Source: JBMSHD01 sp049416425
Lineage (GTDB): Bacteria > Pseudomonadota > Gammaproteobacteria > Francisellales > Francisellaceae
Assembly: GCA_049416425.1 (NCBI GenBank)
Contig: JBMSHD010000029.1
Location: 1-19,772, forward strand
Direction: 5' to 3'
Length of the DNA stretch: 19,772 nucleotides
A model generated the notes under the pieces. That model ran no database searches. It was not told the origin of the DNA and saw only the letters and a list, made by a program, of their open reading frames with translations. The position numbers were made by a program, and so were the translations under genes. Of this stretch, positions 6,725 to 14,926 are shown in pieces; positions within the stretch are counted from its first letter, which is position 1; each line of letters begins with the position of its first letter.

Positions 6725-7325
6725 GCCTATCTGAAAGCCATAATACGACCTTATCTGCCAGTTGATTGGCCAGAGTGTTGGTGATATCCATGTCCTCGTC
6801 TATGTTGTTGCCGGCGGGCTTCTTAAGTGAAAGGGTGGTGGTGTCGATGATTCTTCCACTAGTGTTGTCGCTTAAAGTCAGTCTCATCTCTAGCACAATC
6901 TCGGCAGATTTGCCTTGATCCGTTATCTGGCTGAGTCGGATAAGCTGACCGTTTAATTTATAATTGGCAAAGCCGATGATATTGCCGCTGATGACATGTT
7001 GAAAGATGCCAGCCGTTATTGTCTTGCTGATGATGAGGTTTGTTAACATCGTCGCCGGTGGAGCGATCCACTGATAATAATTGTATTGCTGAATGAGCTG
7101 ATGGTTGCCAGAGATATACAGATAACGTGTATCATAAGGCGTATCGGCGTTAAAAGGTGCGATGTAGAGCGTGCTGTCGCTTGTGTTCTCAGGCTTGTTG
7201 CCGCCACTGTTACCGACGCTTAATTGATAATATTGAATGTTAGGAGTTTGAATGGGATCCAGGAAGCTGCATGAGGTCAAAAGCAATCCGGCAAGAAGTC
7301 CTGGAGTCAGTGCTATTATTTTCAT
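6669..7325 (-). CDS. ABC-type transport auxiliary lipoprotein (PqiC/YmbA-like)
   Basis: Lipoprotein component expected to link an MCE transporter to the outer membrane. The N-terminus is a short signal with lipobox LTSC (Cys19) followed by Ser, which favours sorting to the outer membrane. The start of the mature protein (FLDPIQTPNIQYYQLSV) matches the pattern of the ABC_trans_aux family. The body is about 200 residues without further membrane segments, including YNYYQWIAPPATMLTNLI, a region typical of these proteins. Its ATG overlaps the MCE gene stop by 4 bases, so it is translationally coupled as the last gene of the cassette. It ends inside the 3' end of the convergent trpD-like gene. Confidence 0.85.
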   Translation of the reverse strand: MKIIALTPGLLAGLLLTSCSFLDPIQTPNIQYYQLSVGNSGGNKPENTSDSTLYIAPFNADTPYDTRYLYISGNHQLIQQYNYYQWIAPPATMLTNLIISKTITAGIFQHVISGNIIGFANYKLNGQLIRLSQITDQGKSAEIVLEMRLTLSDNTSGRIIDTTTLSLKKPAGNNIDEDMDITNTLANQLADKVVLWLSDRLNRQPLKALKSPQKISPS

Positions 7326-8233
7326 TGTCTTTCTCCTGTTTTTGGTTTAGGAGGAGTGGTGCCGCGGATAAGAATAGAGGGATTGTCGTTGAGGGTTTTA
7401 AGCAGGGTATTGAGCTCAATGGCGACCGTGTTGATATTTTGGAAGCTCTGACTCATTGCCGGCAGCAGCAGATTGTTGATTCCCTGCAGGGTCTGATCTT
7501 TTACCGAGGTCGTGATATGTTCGATATTTAAAGCGGCATCTGAGACGGCTCCGGCACTTTTTTTAATATCCAGCATGATCTGATTGAGCTGTTGGCTGCT
7601 GTCGGCACTGTTTTTCAACAGGATGGTTAGATATTTAAGACTGTTATCAATAGATTGTCCATTGTCGGCTAAGGTTTTTGAAATCGTGTCGATATTGTCG
7701 ATTACCTGGTCGATGTGGGCAATATTTTTATCGTTGATCAGCTTGTTGGTGCGATTTGCAATCTGGTTGATCTCATCAGCCACGAGGCTGATTTGACTGA
7801 TGATATTGCTAAACAGGGAGGGTTTGGTGGCAATATCAGGATAAGGTGGGGAAGATTTTGGCGGGATAAGACGAGATGGACGATCAGACTGAAGAGAGAG
7901 GCTGACATAGACTTGTCCGGTGATTCCCTGTGGTTGTAAGCTGGCATAGGTGTTGCTCAAAATCGGCGTACCTTCTTCAATCTGAAGTGTAACGATGACG
8001 ATGCTTGGATTTTTTTTATCGATGCGGATATTTTCGACTTTACCGACAGGCACACCGTTGTAGTTTACATTGGCATTGACATAGAGTCCGTCGACAGATT
8101 CATTAAAACGCGCAATGTAGGTATCGTATTTCACTTCTTTGAGACCAAACGCCATCCAGAATCCAAGAATGATCATGATGGAGGTAATCAAAAGAATAAA
8201 GAGTCCGGCAATAAAGTAGCGATTATTTTTCAT
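7322..8233 (-). CDS. MCE-domain substrate-binding protein (MlaD-like)
   Basis: Inner-membrane-anchored periplasmic protein that forms the lipid-conducting MCE ring of Mla-type ABC transporters. One N-terminal membrane helix (about residues 7-30) is followed by a single MCE domain (about 36-115) ending in LQPQGITGQVYVSLSL. A long helical, coiled-coil-like region (about 140-285) follows, then NPSILIRG and a Pro-rich tail (PPKPKTGE). At 303 residues it is longer than E. coli MlaD (183) and of the type with a long helical C-terminus that may extend across the periplasm. ATGA overlaps join it to both neighbours, so permease, ATPase, MCE protein and lipoprotein are made together. Substrate is presumably phospholipid; the sequence alone does not settle the direction of transport. 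Confidence 0.92.
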   Translation of the reverse strand: MKNNRYFIAGLFILLITSIMIILGFWMAFGLKEVKYDTYIARFNESVDGLYVNANVNYNGVPVGKVENIRIDKKNPSIVIVTLQIEEGTPILSNTYASLQPQGITGQVYVSLSLQSDRPSRLIPPKSSPPYPDIATKPSLFSNIISQISLVADEINQIANRTNKLINDKNIAHIDQVIDNIDTISKTLADNGQSIDNSLKYLTILLKNSADSSQQLNQIMLDIKKSAGAVSDAALNIEHITTSVKDQTLQGINNLLLPAMSQSFQNINTVAIELNTLLKTLNDNPSILIRGTTPPKPKTGERQ

Positions 8234-9021
8234 CGTGATTCTCCTGTGAGGCGATGACGACCAGTACTCCTGGCGCCGCGGAAAAAATTAGCAAGGCCGC
8301 TAAATTCCGTTATTCTGGATGCTTTCTCAACACTGTCATGCACCAGCACCTTTTTGCCGCCGATATAGACGACTTCATCGACGATGGCATAGATAGTATC
8401 CAGATCATGTGTGATCATGATGACGGTGAGCTTCAAGTCATTTTTGAGATTGAGAATAAGCTGATCCATGTCATAGGCGGATTGTGGGTCAAGACCCGCC
8501 GTGGGCTCATCCAGAAAGATAACTTCAGGATCCAGTGCCAGCGTGCGAGCCAAGGCTGTGCGTTTAAGCATGCCTCCGCTTAGTTGAGAGGGGTATTTAT
8601 TGAAGGCGTCTTCAGTCAGACCCACCATGTGAAGCTTAATACGAGCCAGCTCAATAAGTGTTTTTTTAGAGAAATGAGTATATTCCTTGAGGGGAAAGAT
8701 GACGTTTTCAAGTACGGTTAGCGCACTAAACAGAGCGCCTTGTTGAAACATCATGCCGATGTGAGCGGCAATGGCTTTGCGTTTTTTATCATCGTAATAC
8801 AGCTTGGAAATATTTTCGCCATTTAGAAAAATATCGCCTTCTGTGACCGGTTGCAACATTAGAATCTCTCGAATCAACGTGGTTTTGCCACTGCCGCTGT
8901 CGCCGATAATCGAGATAATTCTATGTGGATAGATGGTCAGATTCAGATTTTTGTGTACCCATGTATGATCAAACAGGGTGCCTAAATTCTGGATCTCTAT
9001 CAGTGGCTTTAATGCTTCCAT
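8230..9021 (-). CDS. ABC transporter ATPase of the MCE/Mla cassette (MlaF-like)
   Basis: Cytoplasmic ATPase driving the MCE transporter. It has 263 residues with Walker A GDSGSGKT (40-47), a Q-loop in MMFQQGALFSALTVLENV (90-107) that is characteristic of MlaF/Ttg2A-type ATPases, signature LSGGM (147-151), Walker B VIFLDEP (167-173) and switch His205 in ITHD. All catalytic elements are intact. The C-terminus (NFFRGARSTGR) is basic, as in the family. It begins 2 bases after the permease stop and its own stop overlaps the MCE start by 4 bases. Confidence 0.94.
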   Translation of the reverse strand: MEALKPLIEIQNLGTLFDHTWVHKNLNLTIYPHRIISIIGDSGSGKTTLIREILMLQPVTEGDIFLNGENISKLYYDDKKRKAIAAHIGMMFQQGALFSALTVLENVIFPLKEYTHFSKKTLIELARIKLHMVGLTEDAFNKYPSQLSGGMLKRTALARTLALDPEVIFLDEPTAGLDPQSAYDMDQLILNLKNDLKLTVIMITHDLDTIYAIVDEVVYIGGKKVLVHDSVEKASRITEFSGLANFFRGARSTGRHRLTGESR

Positions 9022-9023
9022 GC

Positions 9024-10127
9024 CTATATGCCCACCGCACTGAATAAAATGGAAAACAAGGCATCGGTGATGATGATCAGAAAAATGGCATACACCACAC
9101 TGCGCGTGGTTTCCTGACCGAGGCTAAGCGAATCGTTTTTAACGACGATGCCACGATAACAGCCAACCGTGCCGATGATGATCGCAAAAAAGGGTGCCTT
9201 GATCAAGCCGATAATGTAGTTGTTGACCGACACCGCAATCTCAAAACGATCGACAAAAGCATAAAAGCCGATGCCCAGATAAACTTTGGCCATGATCATG
9301 CCGCCGATTAAGCTGATGATATCGGCAATCACGATTAAAAGCGGTAATGCGATGACAATGCCGATGATTCTAGGGACAACCAGTCGTTGAATGGGGTTGA
9401 TACCAAAGGTCTTTAAGGCATCGATTTCTTCCTGTAATTTCATGGTGCCGATTTCAGCGGCATAGGCCGAAGCCGTTCGACCGGCAACGATGATGGCGGT
9501 AATAAGTGGTGCGAATTCGCGTAACAGTGAAATGCCCAAAAGATCGACGACGAAGATGTTGGCGCCATAGATTTTCAATTGTGAACCAACCTGGTAACAC
9601 AAAACAACGCCGATGAGAAAGCACAATAAGGATACGATGCCGATGGCTTTGACACCGGTTTGAGTGATGATATCTAAAAGCAGTTTCCATCTTGCTGTAA
9701 AAGGCGTCAACAGCAGTCGATAAAAACACGATGCCGCCTCGCCGATGAAACCGATCAGATTTTTTGTCTCTTTGATATATTGAGTGGCCTGCTCTCCAAT
9801 CTGATAGACTTTTTCATAAGGCGCGAAGCGATGGCTTTCAGGGTTGCAGGGGCTGTAGAATTTTTGCACCAGCTGATAGAGGTTTTCATGTGCTTTGGAC
9901 AGCTTGATGCAATTGATATTCCATTGCGCTGAGAGCCGCAAGAGAAAATAGGCGCCTGTGCTGTCTAAGTGGTTGATTTGAAGGCCGTCTATGGATTTGA
10001 TATCAGCGGCGAAGCGCTGGTGTTCGATCATGTCTTCAGACAGAGAAGAGCGGTCAAAGTTACCAGATAAAACCAGCGTGTCGTCAAGCGATTTAATCTC
10101 AGCGCCAAAAGCCGTTGTCGTGCTCAT
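9024..10127 (-). CDS. MlaE-family permease with N-terminal STAS-like domain
   Basis: Inner-membrane permease of the MCE cassette. About 100 N-terminal residues form a STAS-like domain with HLDSTGAYFLL, which carries the conserved D-S-T-G segment of MlaB/SpoIIAA proteins. The MlaE domain follows, with several membrane helices and the hallmark LLREFAPLITAIIVAGRTAS and coupling motif EEIDALKTFGI. In E. coli the STAS protein MlaB is a separate gene; here it is fused to the permease, so the four-gene cassette needs no mlaB. I prefer ATG 10127 (367 residues); a TTG four codons upstream (10139) is possible and both ribosome binding sites are modest. It is the first gene of the leftward operon and diverges from the CLC gene. 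Confidence 0.9.
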   Translation of the reverse strand: MSTTTAFGAEIKSLDDTLVLSGNFDRSSLSEDMIEHQRFAADIKSIDGLQINHLDSTGAYFLLRLSAQWNINCIKLSKAHENLYQLVQKFYSPCNPESHRFAPYEKVYQIGEQATQYIKETKNLIGFIGEAASCFYRLLLTPFTARWKLLLDIITQTGVKAIGIVSLLCFLIGVVLCYQVGSQLKIYGANIFVVDLLGISLLREFAPLITAIIVAGRTASAYAAEIGTMKLQEEIDALKTFGINPIQRLVVPRIIGIVIALPLLIVIADIISLIGGMIMAKVYLGIGFYAFVDRFEIAVSVNNYIIGLIKAPFFAIIIGTVGCYRGIVVKNDSLSLGQETTRSVVYAIFLIIITDALFSILFSAVGI

Positions 10128-10160
10128 AATTCCAGTCAATGCTTCATCCGATATTGTTAA

Positions 10161-10189
10161 AACATAGGAGAGAACGGGGGTGAAATCAA
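10161..10189 (-). promoter_or_regulatory. Candidate promoter of the MCE transport operon
   Basis: Read leftward, TTGATT (10184-10189) and TATGTT (10161-10166) are 17 bases apart. Transcription would begin near 10154, about 27 bases before the ATG at 10127. Spacing and position fit; the -10 is a 4/6 match. Confidence 0.5.
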
Positions 10190-10247
10190 GTTGTTTTGGT
10201 AAAATGGTGGTAATTTGAGTGGGATCATTGAATTGGGATAATTTTAT

Positions 10248-10275
10248 TTGATTTATGTGTAATCAGGCGTACAAT
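10248..10275 (+). promoter_or_regulatory. Candidate promoter of the CLC gene, possibly reading into tkt
   Basis: TTGATT (10248-10253) and TACAAT (10270-10275, 5/6) are 16 bases apart. A start near 10282 would leave about 26 bases before the ATG at 10308. No terminator is visible in the 28 bases between the CLC gene and tkt, so this promoter may also serve the glycolytic cluster. Confidence 0.5.
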
Positions 10276-10307
10276 AACATTCCATGAATCTCGAGCGTTC
10301 ATGTTGA

Positions 10308-11639
10308 ATGAAATACTTAAACCTCAAAGCGCTGCAAAAAGAAAAAATTTTCACCGAATCGCGTAAACTCATGTCATTTTCACTATGGCGCCGTCGATTG
10401 CTGTTCTGGGGCGGTGGTATTCTGGTTGGTCTGGTTTGTGTGCTGTTTGCCTATCTGTGTGACAGTCTCAATGAAAGCTTTAACAAGCTGGCGTCGGATC
10501 ATCCTTATTGGCCGCTTTTGATCGCCCCTATTGGCTTTATGGTGATTATCTATCTTCTGAAAAATTACTTCGATGGCGCCGAAGGCAGCGGTATTCCACA
10601 GGTTATGGCGGCTTTGAAAGTTAAAAATCTAAACCGTCGCAGCAGGCTGGTGTCGCTTAAGATTGCCCTCGGGAAATTCATGCTGACTGCGTTGGGATTT
10701 TTAAGTGGTGCCTCAATCGGACGAGAAGGGCCGACGATTCAGTTGAGTGCATCGATGATGCATTTTTTAGGACGCCTTGAGAAATTTAATCGTGAAGACA
10801 CGGAAAAAGGACTTTTGCTGGCTGGAGGAGCAGCGGGTATTGCCGCGGCATTTAACGCGCCGCTGGCCGGAGTGGTCTTTGCAATTGAAGAGCTTGCCGG
10901 CTCTTATGATAAAGGCATCAGCGGAACCATCATCGCCACGGTGGTGATCTGTGGTTTTGTTTCACTGGAGGTCATGGGGAACTACGCCTATTTTGGTGCA
11001 TCATCGGCGACGCTGGATATCTTAAATGGTGGATGGTATGTGGTGTTGATCGTCTCGGTGTTATGTGGCCTTTTGGGTGGGTTGTTTAGCCAAATGCTGT
11101 TGACATTCTCCAAAGCATTGATGACAACTATTCGTAAACATCCCCTGATTTTGGCCGGAAGTATTGGTTTTGTCATCGCCGTTATGGGGGTGCTTACGCA
11201 TGGCGATATCTATGGCAGTGGCAAGGATATTGCCGTGGGTCTTTTAAATGGTACGGACTCAAATGCCTCGCCATTATATGGGTTGTGGAAGATGATCGCC
11301 ACCTTACTGTCTTTTATCAGTGGTATACCAGGGGGGATTTTTGCGCCATCATTATCGGCGGGAGCCGGCTTTGGCGAGATGATGACGCATATTTTTGCCG
11401 ATAAGTATGCCAGCAGTGTGATTCTCTTAGGCACCGTGGCGTATTTCTCCGGTGTTGTGCAAAGTCCTATCACCTGCTTTATCATCGTATCGGAGATGAC
11501 GCAGAATGTCTCAACTGGCATGCTGTTGCCGATCATGCTGGCGGCACTTATCGGTACGGCAGTATCTCGCATCGTTTGCAAAGAGCCGGTTTATCATGTA
11601 TTGTCTTTGAGGTATCTTGATAAACTGAAATCCAGATAG
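10308..11639 (+). CDS. CLC-family chloride channel/antiporter
   Basis: Inner-membrane CLC protein, 443 residues, about the size of E. coli ClcA (473). Selectivity-filter motifs are intact: GSGIP (93-97), GREGP (138-142) with the gating glutamate E140, and GGIFAPS later. The inner proton glutamate is also present (E195 in FAIEEL, exactly 55 residues after E140 as in ClcA). A tyrosine near the C-terminus (about Y429) fits the coordinating tyrosine. Two glutamates together predict a chloride/proton antiporter rather than a passive channel; this is inference from the family. No CBS domains follow. The ribosome binding site is weak, and an ATG at 10371 (Met22, before SFSLWRRRLLFWGG) is an alternative start. 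It lies 28 bases upstream of tkt on the same strand and may be co-transcribed. Confidence 0.93.
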   Translation: MKYLNLKALQKEKIFTESRKLMSFSLWRRRLLFWGGGILVGLVCVLFAYLCDSLNESFNKLASDHPYWPLLIAPIGFMVIIYLLKNYFDGAEGSGIPQVMAALKVKNLNRRSRLVSLKIALGKFMLTALGFLSGASIGREGPTIQLSASMMHFLGRLEKFNREDTEKGLLLAGGAAGIAAAFNAPLAGVVFAIEELAGSYDKGISGTIIATVVICGFVSLEVMGNYAYFGASSATLDILNGGWYVVLIVSVLCGLLGGLFSQMLLTFSKALMTTIRKHPLILAGSIGFVIAVMGVLTHGDIYGSGKDIAVGLLNGTDSNASPLYGLWKMIATLLSFISGIPGGIFAPSLSAGAGFGEMMTHIFADKYASSVILLGTVAYFSGVVQSPITCFIIVSEMTQNVSTGMLLPIMLAALIGTAVSRIVCKEPVYHVLSLRYLDKLKSR

Positions 11640-11667
11640 AATCATTATCAACAAAAAGGTTAGAAGA

Positions 11668-13680
11668 ATGACAGAGTTGAAAACGCTGGCAAATGCCATC
11701 CGATTTTTGAGTATTGATGCGGTTGAAAAAGCCAAATCAGGGCATCCGGGCATGCCGATGGGTATGGCTGATATCGCCACGGTATTGTGGCATAAATATC
11801 TAAAACACAATCCTTTGAATCCATCCTGGGTCAACCGTGATCGATTTATTCTCTCCAACGGTCATGGTTCAATGCTTCTGTATTCACTGTTGCACTTAAG
11901 CGGCTATGATCTGTCTATTGATGATCTAAAGCAGTTTCGTCAACTGCATTCAAAAACGCCTGGTCATCCTGAATATGGCTATGCCCCTGGAATCGAGACG
12001 ACAACAGGACCTCTGGGACAGGGTGTTGCCAATGCTGTTGGCATGGCGATTGCGGCAAAATTGATGGCCGAACGTTTCAACAAACCAGGGTTCAAGTTAT
12101 TTGATCATTATACCTATGTATTTCTTGGAGATGGTTGTTTGATGGAAGGAATCTCTCATGAGGTCAGCTCTTTGGCAGGCACCTTGGGTCTGGGTAATCT
12201 AATTGCCTTTTGGGATGATAACAGCATCTCTATCGATGGCGATGTTAAAGGCTGGTTCAGTGAAGATGTTGCCGCCCGATATGAAGCCTATGGCTGGCAG
12301 GTTATTCGCCATGTCAATGGCCATGATTTTGATTCGATCGATCAGGCGATTGCAACGGCGCGAGATCATCACGATAAACCGACATTGATCTGTTGCAAAA
12401 CCGAGATTGGACACGGATCACCGCATAAAGCTGGTAGTCATGGTGTTCACGGTGCACCTTTGGGTGAGAAAGAGGTAGAGGCAACCCGAGAGGCTTTGAA
12501 CTGGCCATATGCGTCATTTGAAATTCCCGATGAAATCTATAGCGCCTGGGATCATAAAGCTAAGGGATCCGAGCAAGAGCAAGACTGGAATGAGCTTTTT
12601 ACCGATTATAAGAAGACCTATCCTGAGGATTATGCCGAGCTCATAAGACGCATAGAGAGGCGATTGCCGGAAGGACTTGATCAGGTGATGGGACAGTATT
12701 TCGAGGCACTGAATGTGGACAAACCCGTTGTTGCCAGTCGTAAGGCCTCACAGATGGCGCTGGAAGTGATCTGCAACACGGTTCCTGAGATGTTTGGTGG
12801 TTCTGCTGATCTGACCGGATCCAACAACACCAATTGGTCGGGTTCGAAATGGCTGAACGATCACGTCAAACTAGCCAATTATCTGTCTTATGGCGTGCGT
12901 GAATTCGGTATGGCGGCGATGATGAACGGCATTTCATTGTATGGCGGACTTAAGCCCTATGGTGGAACCTTCCTGGTCTTTAGCGATTACGCCAGAAATG
13001 CCATGCGCATGAGTGCGATTATGAAGCAGCCAGTGGTCTATGTGATGACGCATGATTCCATCGGTTTGGGGGAAGATGGGCCGACGCATCAGCCTATTGA
13101 ACAGCTGGCGAGTCTTCGACTCATTCCCGATATGAACGTATGGCGCCCGGCTGATGCCATGGAGACGGCAGTGGCCTGGTATCAGGCATTGAAAGATAAA
13201 TCAAATCCATCGGTTTTGGCCTTGTCGCGTCAGAATTTAAAACCGGTCGTCAAGGGTGTCGATCAAGTTGAAGTTATTGCCAGAGGTGGCTATCTTGTCG
13301 ATGAGCATAAGGATGCAGAAGTGACACTTTTGGCAACGGGTTCTGAAGTCAATATTATGCAAGAGGCAGTGGAAATGCTTAAATCAGAAGGCATTGCCGT
13401 GAATCTGGTATCTATGCCTTGTGTTGAGAAATTTCTTGAGCAGGATCATAAATATCGACATAAAGTCATTGATCCTGACTTGTATTGCGTTATTATGGAG
13501 GCGGCTCAACCGGATCTATGGTATAGACTTTTGCCTAAAGCGGGTGGAAAAGTGCTGGGGCTCACTCATTTTGGTGAGTCGGCGCCTGCCGATAAATTGT
13601 ACCAAGAATTTGGTCTGACCGCTCAAAGCGTCGTTGAGGAAGTCAGGCTTGCAATCGGTGGCAAGCTGGTGAATGAATGA
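11668..13680 (+). CDS. tkt: Transketolase
   Basis: Thiamine-diphosphate enzyme that moves two-carbon units between sugar phosphates, linking the pentose phosphate pathway to glycolysis. At 670 residues it is close to E. coli TktA (663). Landmarks are KSGHPGMPMGMAD near the N-terminus, NGHGSMLLYSLLHLSGY (64-80), and the ThDP/metal motif GDGCLMEG (154-161) with FWDDNSISIDG. The catalytic glutamate E412 lies in REFGMAAMMNG. The pyrimidine-domain segment THDSIGLGEDGPTHQP and a complete C-terminal domain follow. Start ATG has AGAAG just upstream. It opens the carbon-metabolism cluster; the 144 bases before gap make this the loosest junction in that cluster. Its product pool (erythrose-4-phosphate, ribose-5-phosphate) also feeds aromatic and PLP synthesis. 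Confidence 0.97.
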   Translation: MTELKTLANAIRFLSIDAVEKAKSGHPGMPMGMADIATVLWHKYLKHNPLNPSWVNRDRFILSNGHGSMLLYSLLHLSGYDLSIDDLKQFRQLHSKTPGHPEYGYAPGIETTTGPLGQGVANAVGMAIAAKLMAERFNKPGFKLFDHYTYVFLGDGCLMEGISHEVSSLAGTLGLGNLIAFWDDNSISIDGDVKGWFSEDVAARYEAYGWQVIRHVNGHDFDSIDQAIATARDHHDKPTLICCKTEIGHGSPHKAGSHGVHGAPLGEKEVEATREALNWPYASFEIPDEIYSAWDHKAKGSEQEQDWNELFTDYKKTYPEDYAELIRRIERRLPEGLDQVMGQYFEALNVDKPVVASRKASQMALEVICNTVPEMFGGSADLTGSNNTNWSGSKWLNDHVKLANYLSYGVREFGMAAMMNGISLYGGLKPYGGTFLVFSDYARNAMRMSAIMKQPVVYVMTHDSIGLGEDGPTHQPIEQLASLRLIPDMNVWRPADAMETAVAWYQALKDKSNPSVLALSRQNLKPVVKGVDQVEVIARGGYLVDEHKDAEVTLLATGSEVNIMQEAVEMLKSEGIAVNLVSMPCVEKFLEQDHKYRHKVIDPDLYCVIMEAAQPDLWYRLLPKAGGKVLGLTHFGESAPADKLYQEFGLTAQSVVEEVRLAIGGKLVNE

Positions 13681-13824
13681 CTATCCTGATGGCGTTGCTT
13701 TGGTTCAACATTCGGTTTTAAAGGGCGCTTAGTTTGATATTGAGCGGATAGTTCGGTGAATTTTTTTACAAACCAAAGCAGACGGTGACATCTTGTCATT
13801 TTCTGCATAAGAAGGAGAAAAAGC
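13681..13824 (+). other. tkt-gap intergenic region with a short inverted repeat and weak promoter
   Basis: This 144-base gap is the widest in the cluster. It holds a weak promoter-like pair, TTGATA (13734-13739) and TGAATT (13757-13762), 17 bases apart. A perfect inverted repeat TGACA-TCT-TGTCA (13786-13798) follows and is trailed by TTTTC, too weak for a firm terminator call. A strong AAGGAG precedes gap. It could give gap extra transcription independent of tkt, but the evidence is thin. Confidence 0.35.
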
Positions 13825-14835
13825 ATGGCAATTAAAATTGCAATTAATGGTTATGGTCGTATTGGTCGATGTGTATTGAGAGCCATCTATGAAAATAAGC
13901 TTACGGATACCTTTAAAGTTGTAGCCATCAATGATCTGGGTGATGCGGCTACCAATGTTCATCTAACCAAATACGATACGACACATGGGCGGTTCAATGC
14001 CGATGTTGAGCTATCTGGTGATGAGATGATTGTCAATCATGATCGCATTAAACTGCTGGTAGAGCGAAATCCGGCAGCGCTTCCATGGAAAGCGCTTGAT
14101 GTCGATGTGGTCTTTGAATGTACGGGTATTTTTACTTCTAAAGAAAAATGTCAGCCCCACCTTGCCGCCGGTGCCAAAAAGGTTGTGATTTCGGCTCCAG
14201 GTGGTGGGGATGTTGATGCCACCGTCGTCTATGGTGTCAATGATGAAGTATTGCGCTCAGACATGACCGTGATCTCGAATGCGTCGTGCACCACAAACTG
14301 CCTGGCGCCTGTTGCTAAAGTTCTTCATGACAGTATCGGTATTGAGAATGGTCTGATGACAACCATTCACTCCTATACCAATGATCAGGTGCTGGTCGAT
14401 ACCTATCATAAAGATATCCATCGTGCCCGTGCTGCTGCACACAATATGATTCCAACTAAAACCGGAGCCGCCGCCGCCGTTGGGCTGGTACTGCCAAAGC
14501 TAAATGGTCGTTTGGATGGGTTTGCCATGCGTGTGCCGACCATCAATGTTTCGGTGGTCGATCTGACCTTTAATGCCAGCCGTGAAACCAGTGTTGATGA
14601 GATTAATCAGCTGATGAAGCAAGCAGCCAATGGCAAACTTAAAGGTATTTTAGGTTATAACGATGAAAAACTGGTCTCCAGTGATTTCAACCACAATGAT
14701 CATCCCTCTATCTTTGATTCTACCCAGACTCGTGTCATCGGCAAGCTGGTTAAAGTACTATCCTGGTATGATAATGAGTGGGGTTTTTCCAATCAGATGC
14801 TAAGAACCACCAAAGCCTGGTTTGAAACGAAGTAA
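13825..14835 (+). CDS. gap: Glyceraldehyde-3-phosphate dehydrogenase
   Basis: Converts glyceraldehyde-3-phosphate to 1,3-bisphosphoglycerate, reversibly. It has 336 residues. The NAD(P)-binding INGYGRIGR is at 7-15, the catalytic cysteine is C155 in SNASCTTNCLAP, the general base is H182 in TTIHSYT, and WYDNEWGFSNQML lies near the C-terminus. Asn36-Asp37 (AINDL) in the cofactor region is compatible with NAD. The substrate-side segment YHKDIHRARAAAHNMIP and the C-terminal SSDFNHNDHPS belong to the form shared with many proteobacterial Gap, GapB and erythrose-4-phosphate dehydrogenase proteins rather than the E. coli GapA form. The CTTNCLAP context and the operon favour Gap over Epd. AAGGAG gives strong translation. 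A terminator-like structure follows before pgk. Confidence 0.95.
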   Translation: MAIKIAINGYGRIGRCVLRAIYENKLTDTFKVVAINDLGDAATNVHLTKYDTTHGRFNADVELSGDEMIVNHDRIKLLVERNPAALPWKALDVDVVFECTGIFTSKEKCQPHLAAGAKKVVISAPGGGDVDATVVYGVNDEVLRSDMTVISNASCTTNCLAPVAKVLHDSIGIENGLMTTIHSYTNDQVLVDTYHKDIHRARAAAHNMIPTKTGAAAAVGLVLPKLNGRLDGFAMRVPTINVSVVDLTFNASRETSVDEINQLMKQAANGKLKGILGYNDEKLVSSDFNHNDHPSIFDSTQTRVIGKLVKVLSWYDNEWGFSNQMLRTTKAWFETK

Positions 14836-14852
14836 TCAATAATTGACGAGAA

Positions 14853-14879
14853 GGGCAAATGCCCGTTGCTTTTTTTTTT
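14853..14879 (+). terminator. Intrinsic terminator-like hairpin between gap and pgk
   Basis: GGGC-AAAT-GCCC (14853-14864), extendable to a fifth A-U pair only with a tight loop, is followed 5 bases later by ten Ts (14870-14879). The stem is short and the T-run is displaced, so termination is likely partial. It would lower pgk-pyk-fba transcription relative to gap. No clear promoter is visible in the remaining 47 bases before pgk. Confidence 0.5.
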
Positions 14880-14926
14880 GCGCAAGCTTATAAATGGCTA
14901 TTTTCAAAATAGATTAAGGTGGAAAT

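Noticed and set aside
8254..8583. Open frame of 109 codons on the plus strand
   Set aside because: Antisense to the ATPase gene, covering its signature and Walker B regions; the composition is that of a shadow frame.
13786..13798. TGACA-TCT-TGTCA taken as the same operator as the pdxS repeat
   Set aside because: The half-sites are in opposite orientation and the spacing differs, so a shared regulator is not supported.
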